Source of the DNA: Melanocharis versteri
Taxonomy: Eukaryota; Chordata; Aves; Passeriformes; Melanocharitidae
DNA: 64,000 nucleotides
Direction of reading: 5' to 3'
Assembly: GCA_013397845.1 (NCBI GenBank)
Contig: VZTG01010317.1
Location: 181,444 to 245,443, forward strand
Within the stretch, counting starts at the first letter, position 1, and each line of letters starts with the position of its first letter. This document shows, one piece after another, positions 1 through 43,000 of the stretch. Both the position numbers and the translations under genes were made by a program. Under the pieces are notes generated by a model. The model was given only the letters and a program-made list of their open reading frames with translations, was not told the origin of the DNA and searched no databases.

Positions 1-403
1 TATGTGCATCTCAAACAACTGTGTCTGCTGGCTGAGTAACCTTCCTTCAATCCTAACAGAATGTACGTGGTAACTCAGGCAGATGAGAATGCAGCATCTA
101 GCCAGGATGTTCAAGAAACATGCTGATTTTGAAAGTTGGTAGGGAAGATTAAGTAAATGTTTTGCATGCAGCACGTTATGGTTTTGAAGCATATGAATGG
201 AATGTATTGCTGAATTCTGAATCTGATGTAGTCCTTTACAATGAGAGAAATCTTTTGTGTGTGTGTATATAATACTAAAATTATACTGTCATTTTACGGT
301 GCGTACACCATCTATGTTTAGCACTTGTGAATCAAGAGAACAGGAGAAAAAATTGCAGAGATTGAAACAAGTTCAGAAAGAATGTTATTGTTTTTATATG
401 CAG
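1..403 (+). other. CC2D2A: CC2D2A intron (3' part)
   Basis: This is the end of an intron whose upstream exon is outside the window. The reading frame of the next exon stays open back to 257, and the stretch from about 324 (after CTATGTTTAG) would encode a coiled-coil-like peptide, SREQEKKLQRLKQVQKE. The first coding exon might therefore begin at 324 rather than 404. No promoter or repeat is recognised here. Confidence 0.7.
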
Positions 404-31008
<30,605 letters not shown>

Positions 31009-31430
31009 TACAGACCAGTTAGAGTACTGCAAGGAATTTGCTTATATAGGTGTAAATATAAGATTTCTCTCACTACTGAACAATTGCAAGTATTTTAAAA
31101 ATCAAGTGAGAACATGATTTTTAGTAGGTTTATTTGCCATAAAACCACTGAAGATACTACTTACTGCTGAGGAAGAGACTGACAGCACAAATTTCTAGTA
31201 TTAATAGTGATTTTTATATAGTCTTTTATAGCTCCCTGTGGGACCTCACACTCTTAAAGCACATGCCCACATATAAGTGACAGGACAGAGTAAAACGTTT
31301 CCTTGGCATACCCTCAAGAGTATTTTTAGCTAGTCAGTTTATCTACAGACCTTCTTCCTCTTCAAAGACACTTGTAAATAAAAAATTTTCCTGTACCTCA
31401 CTTCCTGAATTTTTAGCTATGAATAAATTT
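31009..31430 (+). promoter_or_regulatory. CC2D2A: CC2D2A 3' UTR with polyadenylation signals
   Basis: AATAAA hexamers occur at 31377-31382 and 31422-31427, with another at 31576-31581. Either of the first two would give a 3' UTR of about 400-440 nt. Which one is used cannot be decided from sequence. Confidence 0.6.
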
Positions 31431-33429
31431 CATATACCAAAGAGCCATCAGTGAAGGCCATACTTCAATTTTTAAGAGGCTCCTTCATATCCTATTCTGT
31501 ATTTTATTTCTGTATAATGCCAGTACCATTTAGAGGTATAAGATGTTTTCTTAAGAAGTTAAAGATGAAGGATTTAATAAATATTTATACCAAACCTTAA
31601 GCGGAAGCTCATTCCTTTTATACAAGAATTTGATTAAATTAGGAGTATGAAATCCTTGTCTGCAAGTTAGCAAACTTGTAGGTAAAAGATTATCGAAAGA
31701 ATAGTTTACTAAAAAGCAAATTCACTTACTAGTATGTAAGTAGTTCTGCTATTAATACTGATATAAATACATATGTTTTTCCTGCTGTTATCTTGCTAAT
31801 CAAACTCTTCCAAGTAAAAATGACAGTGGGTTGGGCTTAGGAAGAGCATTCATCAGGACCCTGAACTTGCCTTTGTTGAATTTCAGATAGTTCTTTTCTG
31901 CCCATCTCTTCAACCTGCCCAGGTCCTTCTGAAAGGCTGCACAGCACTCAGGGGGATCTGCCCACAGCTGCTCCCAGCTTTATGTTGTCAGTGAACTTGC
32001 TGAGGAGGCATCTGGACGGTCATCCCAGTCACTGATGAAGAAGTTGAACAATCGTAGGACCAGTATTGAGCCCTGGGGGCCACGACTAATGACAGGCCTC
32101 CAACTAGGCCCTGTGCCACTGATTACAACCCTCTGGGATCTTCTGTTCAGCCAGTTCTCAATTCACCTCACTGTCCACTCATCCAGTCCACAATTCCTGG
32201 CCCTGTGAGGATGTTGTGGGAGAGAGTGTTGAAAGCCTTGCTGAAGTCAGGGCTGACGATCCACTGCTCTCCCCTCATCTGGCCAGGTCGTTGTTTCATC
32301 ACAGAGGGAAATTGGGTTGGTCAAACAGTGAATCCATGCTGACCATTCCTGATCACCTTCTTGTCATCCATGTGGATAGAGATGGCCTCCAGAGTGAGAT
32401 ACTCCATTACCTTTCCAGGAATGGAGGCGATGCTGACTGGCCACTAGTTCCTTGGGTCCTCCTCTGAACACCAGAGTGACATTTGCTTTCTTCCAGTCCT
32501 CAGCCACCTCTCTTGATTCTCCATGACCTTTCAAAGATGAGTGGCCTCGCTAAAGTGTCTGCCAGCTCTCAGCACTCATGGACTAGCTGAGAGCCAGGGG
32601 TTGCTGCCACAGGTTCCCTCCCTTCTACAGGCCCCACTAGAAAGTAAGCTGTCATCACATGATGCTTTGCTGAACACTGATGACATCTCCCAAGTTTAGT
32701 CCACAGTGTATGTGCAGCTATGTCTACACTCACCAGTGTTTTTCTTACCCTACTCTTCAATTCACTGTGACCAAGATGGTGGCAAAACTTGCTGGTTGTT
32801 TTCATCTCCAGCTCTGCCTGCACACCGGCTTCCCAGACACCAAGAATCCTGAAAGCTACTACGGCACCATGTTCTAAATAAATACTACTCAAAAGAATTT
32901 ATCCAATTAGGAAAACAGGTAAAAATTACTAGCTTGTACTGTCAGTCCTAAAAATTAGGCAAGATAGGAGAAAAAAACCAGCCTGCAACTATGCCACTCA
33001 TGAGCAGGTGGCCATTGAAGTTTACAACTCGCCATGGGCTGCAGTACTCATCCCTCACACAGTGGGCTCTCCCCCCTAGCACCACACACACACTCATGCA
33101 CTACTCATCTCTTCCTGGCACATGTTTCACTCATCACAACAGATTTTCTGCTCCCTGCCAGTCTCTACTGTCCAGAGAGGAATCTTTTTCACTATCAGAG
33201 CAAGGGGGAAAATGTATTGCTGTCTTTCACAGAGTTCAGATTAATGAAAACCGATTTACTTGGAAGCTGATTAAAAATGCAACTTAGCACAGTCATGGGA
33301 ACCATAAAACCAAACCAAAACCCCCACACATACTGCACAGTTCACAGCTGCAACCACCACGACACCCACGCACCTGCCCAACCTCTGCAGCCTTCTGGCA
33401 TGGCACTTCATACCTTAAAAGCACAAATA
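31431..33429. other. intergenic region between convergent CC2D2A and FBXL5
   Basis: Roughly 2 kb separate the two 3' ends. It contains a CR1 fragment (31830-32585), then 850 bases with no recognised feature; 33290-33380, just downstream of the FBXL5 poly(A) signals, is GT-rich on the minus strand, as expected for a downstream cleavage element. Confidence 0.7.
31830..32585 (-). mobile_element. CR1 LINE reverse-transcriptase fragment
   Basis: Translated on the minus strand, 31850-31935 gives KDLGRLKRWAEKNYLKFNKG, the CR1 ORF2 reverse-transcriptase block. Farther right, + strand motifs such as TCCAACTAGGCCCTGTGCCA, GCCTTGCTGAAGTCAGGGCT and CTTTCTTCCAGTCCTCAGCC follow the antisense of the RT core. 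It has both ends missing and is broken by stops. Confidence 0.75.
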
Positions 33430-34017
33430 CTCAACTGCTGAAGACTTTTTTTATTGGTGGGAATGTTTTATTTGAGTATGTCTTTCAAGCCCAAATACAA
33501 AACCAAATGCAAAAGGAAGGTGGCAATTTCCCTAATTTTGCAATATAAAGAACGACTTCAGGATGAGAGGAAAGGGGAAGAAACAAGGCTCCTAAAGATG
33601 TATAATTGTTACCCAAATGCAAACAATAAAATTCAGATTCTCTGCAGAGGTTTATATTGTACTTATGGATTCAAAATTAAAAAAAGAAAGTCACCTAACA
33701 CAAAATAATTCAGTAAAGTATATTTAAGTGCCAAAATCGGAATAAAGTGGCATTAAAAAAAATTTGAAGATTTTCCCATCTTCCCCAAATTATGTAAAAT
33801 AAAACCCAACACCCTTCAAGCCGAATGAGGTTGTGAGATTGTTACAACACTGTACAGTACACTCATAATTAAGATTTCGAAGTTGTGGGCAGGGTCAGGC
33901 TAGTATAACAAGTCTCACTCCAAGGATTGTTAACACAAGATGCAAACTGTAAGTAAAGTGCATGAGAGGAAGCCTGCTCAGCTAAATGAAGTAGACCGAA
34001 AGATCAGAAGTCAGCGG
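33430..34017 (-). promoter_or_regulatory. FBXL5: FBXL5 3' UTR and poly(A) signals
   Basis: About 590 nt follow the stop codon on the minus strand. Two AATAAA hexamers (minus strand at 33467-33472 and 33450-33455) lie at the end, and a GT-rich stretch follows at 33290-33380. The cleavage point, near 33430, is estimated. Confidence 0.7.
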
Positions 34018-34094
34018 TCACTCGCCAGAGCGGCAGCAGGCCCGAAAACCACACTGCAAATTCTGGCATCCACTGGCGGTTTCAGCATGAGGAC
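34018..34094 (-). CDS. FBXL5: FBXL5 exon 11, C-terminus with Fe-S cysteines
   Basis: The acceptor on the minus strand is TTTTGTTTTTGTGCAG. The exon encodes [20 protein letters not shown] followed by RSGE and TGA, almost identical to human. Three of the four cysteines that bind the [2Fe-2S] cluster (human 676, 686, 687) are here. Confidence 0.97.
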
Positions 34095-37000
34095 CTGCAC
34101 AAAAACAAAAGAAATGTGAAAAGAAGAAAAGGCCACTTACTTAGATTCGTAATTCTCGTAACCTGGTGATTCAGAAAACGTCTCATTTTTTACAATGCAC
34201 TACACTTCATTCAGCACCGTGAAGTCCAAAACGCTGCCAGTACCGTCACAGCGTAAAAACCTCCCTTGGAACAGGTATTTTTCAAGAGATTTTTGCTCCA
34301 TAGCTTAGTCCCATGAAGGTTAACACATCCAAAATTACACAGAAGTACCACAAGCAACAGTAAACGAGCAACTTTAAGCCAGCTGTCACAGCTTCAGAAC
34401 TGAGTGTTTTTAACAATGCATTTTTAATTCCCATTTTTCAAATTCAGATGATGACATCATGGCATTGCCAAAGAAACCATAACCTCCAAAACTATGTCTA
34501 TGATAATGGAAACAGTTTTTTAGTCTGAAAGGTTTCTTCTTCTCCAGGAACACTTCACGGTTGGCCGGACTCTCACATACTCTTGACTGGAAATTTCAAA
34601 AACTGAAGAGAGAATCACCTTAGTATCACTGCAGTCATCAGAAGCCATAAGGCTAAAAATGAGCCATTCAGAAAGAAAGAGTTGCAAGCACGGACAGTAC
34701 AAACCAACACTGTAACTCTACCCACCTCCACTTACCTCTTTCATTTAAAATGTTAAAGTGACCATGAGATAAGAAATTATTGTATTTATTCAAACAGGAT
34801 TTTATTTCCTGCAGCCACATGCCTGCTTTGAAACCCATTTACGCTCAGGCTGGCTGAACTCTGGCACCCAACAAAAACTAGAAGTGGGTTGCTGAGCCAA
34901 CTCAAACAAGCTGTTAAAGACCTAACCAGGACAACACAGATTTTCCCCATTTGTACAAGAAACAAAACAAATATTTCAGGTGTTTTTAATGTATTTAGAA
35001 ATTCTAACAAAATCTTATAATGAACTAGGGCACCATGCCATATCTGGCTTTTTTCACCTCCTTCAACAGTAAAGTCGTAATTACATTAATTTCCAAGAAT
35101 CTGGTGTCTTAAAATCAGCTTCCTACTTCATGCCACACACCAATAAGCAATACTCTATACTGCAAATAAGTTAAGATGCATGAGACTGAATAAAACAAAC
35201 CGGAAACTATAATGAAGGACAACAGTTACAGTATAGTGAATGTTTCATTGGTCAATAAACTCATTTTCCTTCTAAAATCTTTTTATTCACCTGAACTAAA
35301 TTTTGATCCTCCACGTCACTTACGAGCTAGAGTTTGAAAGCTTCTTCGTAAGTCCTTTAGAAAGGAGACTCGGTGCTTCCGAACAGCTGGTTTAGCAGAG
35401 CATGTTCTGTGCAGCAGCATTTTCCAAGTCGTAGCTGACCTTCCCCAGCATTGCCACAGCTACGCAGCACAGCAGTGATTCTGAAGCAACTGTCACATGT
35501 CTAGCAAAATGCTTGTTGACAAAACGTACAGAACCCAAACATCCCAAGGAAGGGAATACCCAGTATAATTCAATATTGTTTTCCATCCTTTTCTTGCTCA
35601 TTTTAAGAATGTTATTCCTCATGCTCCTAACTGGAACATATAAACCTCTATGTCTGACTAATGCTCCATCTAACACTACTTTCACCACTGGCAATAGCAA
35701 ATGGTGTCTAGGGAGATGATATAAGCCTATCATGCACACCTTTTGTGTTTTTCCAGCAACCCTAACTGTTGCAGCAGGGACACTGAAGTCCATTTCCTTC
35801 AGTATTTGTTTATGGCTCAGTTGTGCACGCGGGTTTTTTAACCTCTTTTTAAACCTGCTGATACTAACTCCTTCCACAATTCCCCAGCGGACCAAGTTCC
35901 AGAAGTTCACTACACTGTGTCTCTGCTTTTAATTGCCTACCAGCTTCACCCGGTGCCTCTGAGCTCTAACACGGCAAAATTTGGAGAAGTACCACTGCAC
36001 ATTCACCTCATCTACTGCTTTTCCAGTTCTGTAAACAGCCATGCCCCCTTTCCAGCCATCTCATTCCCAGATTGAAACATTCCAGCCTTTTGAGTGTTCA
36101 GTTCCCTAACTTTTTAGTAGGCCTCTTCTGTATCTTCTGTAACTCCAGCACATACTCTCCTCAGGATGGGGAGACCAAACCCACATGCAGTGCTCCACAT
36201 GCGTGCCCCAAGGCTTCCAGGACCATGCACAGCACCCTCTATCTTGTTCTCACCACCCACACGATGGTAACATTGGTGGCTTTTTTGGCTGCTGCTGCAA
36301 ATAGGAAAGATCTCAGAATTAGCACCAACAGCTCTCTGAAATAATTATCTCCACACTGCAACTGCCAGCTCTGAATTCAGTTTCATGCAATCAGTTTGAT
36401 TACTCCCAGCCACCCAGACCTTTAACCACACATACAGCTGTAGTGAAGGTTCTTAGATGTCCTTCTGGAAATCATCAGCATCATTACTTGAAGACCACAC
36501 AGCACCACTCAAAAACTTGGAAATTACTGTGTGCATTTCTTACACCACAACACAAGGGAAATGTGGAGTAAGACTGATCTCAGCACAGAACTCTTGGGAG
36601 GAGAACAGGGAGAAAGTTGTCACCTCCCAGGCTCCTCTCCTCAATCCTGAACAGTGACCATTAAGCCCTTCCCTTTCTTCCTATCCTTTAGGTAGCTTTC
36701 AGTTTTTAAATTTAAACCACTCTTACAGCAACTTATGATCTGAAAAACTTGGACACTTCTAAGTAAATTGGATCATCTGAAAAGCTTATATGTTCATTTC
36801 TCAATTCATTAGGCACTGACTTACAAATGACATTAAGCATACCACAGTGAAATTTCACTCTTCTTCCCACACTGCATTTCTTGCCCCATGTCTAATCTTC
36901 ATACCATCACTAACTTTCCTTTACAGCCTGTGATAAAGAATTCTGATAAAATGAAATATTCAGGGTTCAACTACATCTTCTGAAATCTGCCCGCCCTGTA

Positions 37001-40000
37001 CTCTTTCTTAGCATATACGGGCAATTCCCCTAATTTGGAGGGTATTTTATGCTCTTATTGTAACAAGGTAATAAGTGTCATTAATGGTTGTTTCAACAGT
37101 AAGGCTATCTGAATTTGAGTTATTTATGGCTTGACATGTCAGCTGATCTCTATCACAGGTAATTTATCTCCTCTATAAAAGCCCTTAGTTTGTTCTTTCT
37201 TACATTTGATAGAGACAGCAAAATTCAAATGCCTTTACTTTTGACAGCCAGAGACACTGGGTTTGTTCCCCTGGCTTGATTTACTACCACTGACCTTTGG
37301 CTACATCTCTTTGGCTTTGTAACCTCTGATTTCCCCAGTCTTTGCTACTGACCTCATTTGGACTAGCCTTTGTTTTTGAATTCTCTCTGTTTAAGTTCAA
37401 ATGGCCTCTTTAATCTTGCCAAAAAAACAGTGTCTTCTGTTTCCTCTGAACTCTGTATGAGGTCTCCAATTCCTCTCACCTCACTGATGCATTAGGTTAA
37501 GCAATACAGTAACTGCATATATTCCTTTCATATTGTCCAGTGTGATGGTCATTTCAAACTAACAGTGGGGATGAATCACTTCCACAGAATCACAGAATGG
37601 TTTGGGTTGGAAGGGACCTTTAAAGGTCATCTAGTTCCAACCCCCTTGCAATAATCAGGGACATCTTCAACTATATCAGGTTGCTCAGAAGCCCCCTTCA
37701 GCCTAACCCCAAATGTGTCCAGGGATGGGTCTTGCACCACCTTTCTGGGCAACCTGTTCCACTATCTGCCACCTTCATTTTGCCCATTATTGCTTTTAGC
37801 ACAGGCCAGTTAGCAATGCACTGTGTATCTAGGAGGACACTGCTCCCTCCACGCAGCAATTTCACATCTTGCTCATGTTTTGAGGACCAGCTGATGATTT
37901 TGAATAAACTTTGACAGTTTTGATGGGAAGGTATAGCAAGAAACCACTGGCTGTTTGCAGTGTCAGGTTCTGGCTCATGTAAAAAAACACCTTGACAGGG
38001 ATAAGCCAGATACCATCACTGCTCGACTTAACAAGGAGCCCTAAATGTAGTCTTTTAAAACAAAATGTGATGGAAGTGTGGAGAAGGAACAGCACATGCA
38101 GTGGATCATAAGCAGAAGTGTATTTCACAAGGGTCCCTCTGACTGTGAAGGCTTAGTAAGTGCTAGCAGTGAAGTGCAAAATTAAATATGTTTTGGGTTC
38201 ACCTGGGAAAGCAAAGTTAATCAGATTCTCATCTAACCTGCCACAGTCTACGTTACTGGTTTAGTTACTTCTAAATTGGATTATTGTAATGCTCTTTACA
38301 TGCACATCTGATTACTGAGATGCTCAGGGGACTCAGAATAGAGGTGAGGTCTGTTTACTTGTGGTGAACATATACACACGTTTGGTAATGTAAGAGAGGA
38401 GCAGAGCTATGTGATTACTCCATTTTGTGACATGTACTAGCAGAACAAAAATTAGTCAAAATTCCCTAGAAAGAAGTTGAGCATTCCACCAAGAATACAT
38501 GGCAACACAGACCAAGACCATGATAAAAGAACCACTCCTGCCAGGGCAACTGGCTGCCACCACCATACCTTATCCTTTCAGACCTTTGTGAATACATTGG
38601 CAATCTGTAGAATTTAGACTGAGACCTAACTCTTAGAACACTGTGCTCCCACAAGTCTGCATGCAGTAGTCCGTACACCTTAAAAGAACTTGCAAAGTCT
38701 TGGCTCAACAGCTGAAAGACAGATCAACTACGACCAATGACATTCTAAATGCCAGGAGAGTGAATCATTAGAATCACAACTTTATTTCATTAATGCCCTA
38801 TTTCTTTAATTACAGCACCTGAGGACTACATAATTAAAAAAAATCCCTAGAAACTGAATCATACTTAAATGCTGCAAAGAGCTACTGCTGCAGAAATTAG
38901 GGAGCCCCATTTTTCTAACGCCAAAGCTGAAAGCACTGCAGGCTTTGAAACTGAAAAAGAGCCAGAAGAATGGACACAGCTGGACAAAACAGCCTTAGGA
39001 AAATAAGAACTCAGTGGCAAGATGTAACTCAAACATTAAACTCTTCTTGCTGAGTTCAGTGTGATCCACAACCAAATTTGTTTTAGACAAATGAAGTCAG
39101 CCATTAGAAGGGATGTACACTGACAAACTTGTTTTCAGCTGCAGCTGAGGGTTATCTAACTCCAAATCTCCAGCACTGTGAAAAACATAAGAGATCCTAA
39201 ACATTAGTATGCAAACCAAAAACTGAAGTCAAACCAACAGTAAACAAACACAAAATAGATCTGGAAGTGTGTGCAAATTCATGGTTTCTGGTCATAAAAA
39301 CTGTACCATGGTACTGGTGTGCAATAGCAGTCAGACTCAGACCCAACTACCTCACCACAGCTGCTCTACCTTTCTAGTTTTGCTCTACGAAAGAGGTAGA
39401 ACAGCACCTGCTGAAAACACAAAAAATTGCAACCAGTGTGGCTACCAAACATGTGCAGTAAGCCCTCCACAAAGAAATTCCAGTGAAGCTGGGTTGTGTG
39501 TAAGGGGTCCATCAGGCTCAGTGTTTATAGGAAAAAAAAAATCTGAAAATAAGCTGCAGGTAAAAGTAAAGCCCTTGTTCATCAGCAGATAACAAAGTTG
39601 TATCTTTATTATTCACAGATGGCTAAAGTCCATGATGTTGGCTCCACTTTTTTTCTGCAAGACCGACAGGTCTTCCAACCTCTGATCCCAGAATATACCT
39701 CCTTCCCCGAAAACAATCACTGGTGGGCAAAGAAAATTATGAAATTATTCTGTACATGCTTACAGAACAGTAAACTTTGTGCAGAAGTTAGTAATACAAT
39801 CTATAAATGTGCAAATAAACAAACAGCTTCAGATATGGATTGATTTAAACTGCTTCCCCTAGTTACTTTAGAAATGCCAAATTATACAGAAACAGCTGTT
39901 GTAGGAATCCTGCTGCCCACAGAATGGAATAAGGCATCAGTTTCACACTGAATGGCCCCATCACAATGAAGTTTGATTGAAAATACAAGGAACAAAACCC

Positions 40001-43000
40001 AGAAAAAACTGCAGGGGATTCATTTATAAAGGCTATTTTCCATAAAGCTATAAACTTCTGAGATGACATTATTTCTTAACAGATGTAAGAAGTCAGACCA
40101 CTACAGCCTCACTGTCCTGTGCATTTCTCTCTACAGGAGTAACTGTTGATCCAAAGGCATGCACAATGCTTTAGAGAACCAAGCAGAGCTTATAGGCTCA
40201 CAGATTCCAGCAGGCAGTAAAAGGAAGGAAATAAACAGGAAGAGGATCAGACAACTTTACAGAATAATCCAAAAATATTCTGTCTAAATTTAAATAATTT
40301 CTTGAGGATATTATGGAACAGCCAAGCTTTAAAGTGGTGGACTCATACACAGATTTGGGCATTGTAAACTAATACAAAGACGTTATGGTGCATTTCATAG
40401 GGACAGGATGAAAAACACAAACGTCTGAGGACAAATTATGTCTGGTACTACTGACAGAAGTATAAACAGAGGAAAAGTAGCAAGCAATCAGATGTAAAAG
40501 GAAAAGGCTTCTAACAGGTCTTTGAAGACATCTTTAAACTCAACATAATGCAGGAGAGAGAGTCAGTGAAGGATTTTTAAAAAAGAACCTTAAAATTTTC
40601 AGGTGGAAATGAAAGACAACAGAAAATAGATTTTTAAATGCTGTAGTCTAGATGGAATGCAAGGAAGTAACAAAAAGCAAGTGTCTCAAAAGAAAAAAGA
40701 AAAGCAGTGTCAAAAAAGTGCACAGAGTGCAAAAAATTATGGAAACAAAATATGATTTAATACTCTCACTTCTAATATTATGATCCAATCCACGTGCATC
40801 ATCTTGTATCAATTTCAATGGATAGAATACCCAAACATCAGTACAGATTTACTTGCAGTACCAAACTCTGGCATCCAGTACCCACGCTGGGGCTGCACCT
40901 CAATATGGATGCAAGTTCTTGAGCTGGACACCACGAACTACCAGGTAATACAATTCTGGTTTACACACAATTAGCTTGTACAATCCTGTGAACTTGGTTG
41001 TTATCCTCTTTTTCCCTTGCCTTCTGTTGCACTTACCTGTTTTAAATTCACATATGGAGTACAAGTCACACCATGGTTCCCATCTCTAATGCTAGGAATG
41101 CTTACTGGACCTAACATAATAGACTGAATTCCAGTGTGGTAAACACTGAAAAGACTTGCACCATGAACAGATTTCATGCATTTATCCAGATCCTTCTCCA
41201 GCTTAGATCCATCCCTAAGTTACTGACTCAAGCGAAAGCAGAAAAAAACGGAATTACATTTTCCATAAGGACATGTGATGGTAGGATCAAAAATATCCTA
41301 TACCAAAATTGCTGCAATATGGGAGGTTTGTAGGGCAAAACATACATCATTAGCTTCTTAAAAATCCCTGCTTTGGTACCAACCTAATGAAGCCTCTGTC
41401 TGAGGTTATGACCATACAGAAAACATACAACTGCATGGTTTACAGTGGAGATATGGACAGGGCAAGTGTGCATTAGCAGCTATTGGAGACTTACTTTCTA
41501 CCCCTATTAGTTATGCTAAACTAAGTTAAGAGATACAGGCACCAAAAATGCTTTCCTACATAATGCAGAACTGTACTAACGTCACGCCAAAAAAAAACAA
41601 AAAATGAAGAAAAACTGATTTAACTGTTATAATTTTGTAATTAATCTGTGAAACTCAGTGCTACACAGACATTAAAAAAAGGTGGTGTTTTGGTGGTTCT
41701 TTTTCTTTTAAGAAGTCCTTATACCGAACATCACTCCCCAGAAAAGCATCACATCTTCACAGAAAGACATTACCGTTAATGTTGTCACAGTAGTAAAAGT
41801 GTTCATCTTTTAGAGAGGGGCATGCAGAAACCAACTCCTGCAGGCCTGCACCAGTTACAGTGAGACACCCCGAGAGGTTCAGGTGCTCCAAATGCGGCAG
41901 TCCTCCTCCCAGAGTCAATGCCCTGTGGACACACAGAAGGGACGCGTTAAGAGCCTGCATGGCGTGGCCCTGGCAAGTGCCCCACTCCATCCCCCCATCA
42001 CAGACCTACTGCACCTCATACAACAAACACACCTCTAATGAACCACCGAGTTTTAAACCTGGCACTTCTATACCCTCTTTTAAATGGGAATCACCCCTGA
42101 AGTCGCACAACAGACCAGAAAAATGAACAGATTTCTACATAAGCTAACAATTCCTGTAGACAGACTTTAGTGGGAAACCACTTTTTTTATGGATGACACC
42201 AGAGATGACCAACTATTTCAAAGAACTACAAAGCCATTCTTCTTCAAAATACCAATGATTTTGGCTCTTCCAAGGTGATGTATATTCTTCATCTCACACT
42301 AAATCATGACAGTCCCAAGTCTGGTGCATTATGCTTCCCAAAGTTTGACTCTTTTTTTTGTTAAACTTATTCTGGAATCCAAATTTGTGTCTTCCTAGGA
42401 CTGACAGCAGAGCTTCTCTCTGCCACACACCATCTTATTATTCAAATGGAATTCTCTAGCTTTCCTCTGAGTGCAAGAGAATTTGGCTGCTGATGCAACA
42501 GGCACATGGATACACCACACCTGAGCAATTACTCCATGTGACCCTGCTCACTCTTCTGCGAGCTCACAGAGCAGCCAGCCCAAGTGCTAGCAGAAACAAG
42601 CTCACTCACCTGAAAAAAACCACCAGGCTTGAATCACTGAACTGCAGATTCAAACCAGGACATAAAATGAAGATGCCTTCAGAGCATCACTGTACAAGCT
42701 TCTCCTGTCAGCAGGCAGAAGCAGAACTGTTTGCCACAAAACCAGCTATCAGGTAATAACTTATATGAAATAAATGAACTGGCACGTGTTTCTAATAGGG
42801 GGTTTCACTCTTTTTCCTCAGGGACTCCCAAGTATTCTTGTGACTACAAGAAGCACTTGTTGCAACACACTCTCAGCTCCTAAATACTTTTACCCAAAAA
42901 GCACCAATAGGAAACCAGCAATGCTATTAAACCCTTGCCATGACTCAGTGACCAAATCTCCCTTTGCTCCCATGTTACTGAGTCACGAAAAACTACACCA

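Larger units (their letters stand above)
34095..41773 (-). other. FBXL5: FBXL5 intron 10
   Basis: This 7.7-kb intron holds an ancient CR1 fragment (35650-36420) and a CR1 3' end (37583-37775). Outside these I see no RNA gene or extra exon. Confidence 0.75.

Noticed and set aside
35392..35910. 172-codon open frame on the minus strand
   Set aside because: It overlaps a decayed CR1 copy within an FBXL5 intron and has no protein similarity I recognise; it looks like a chance frame.
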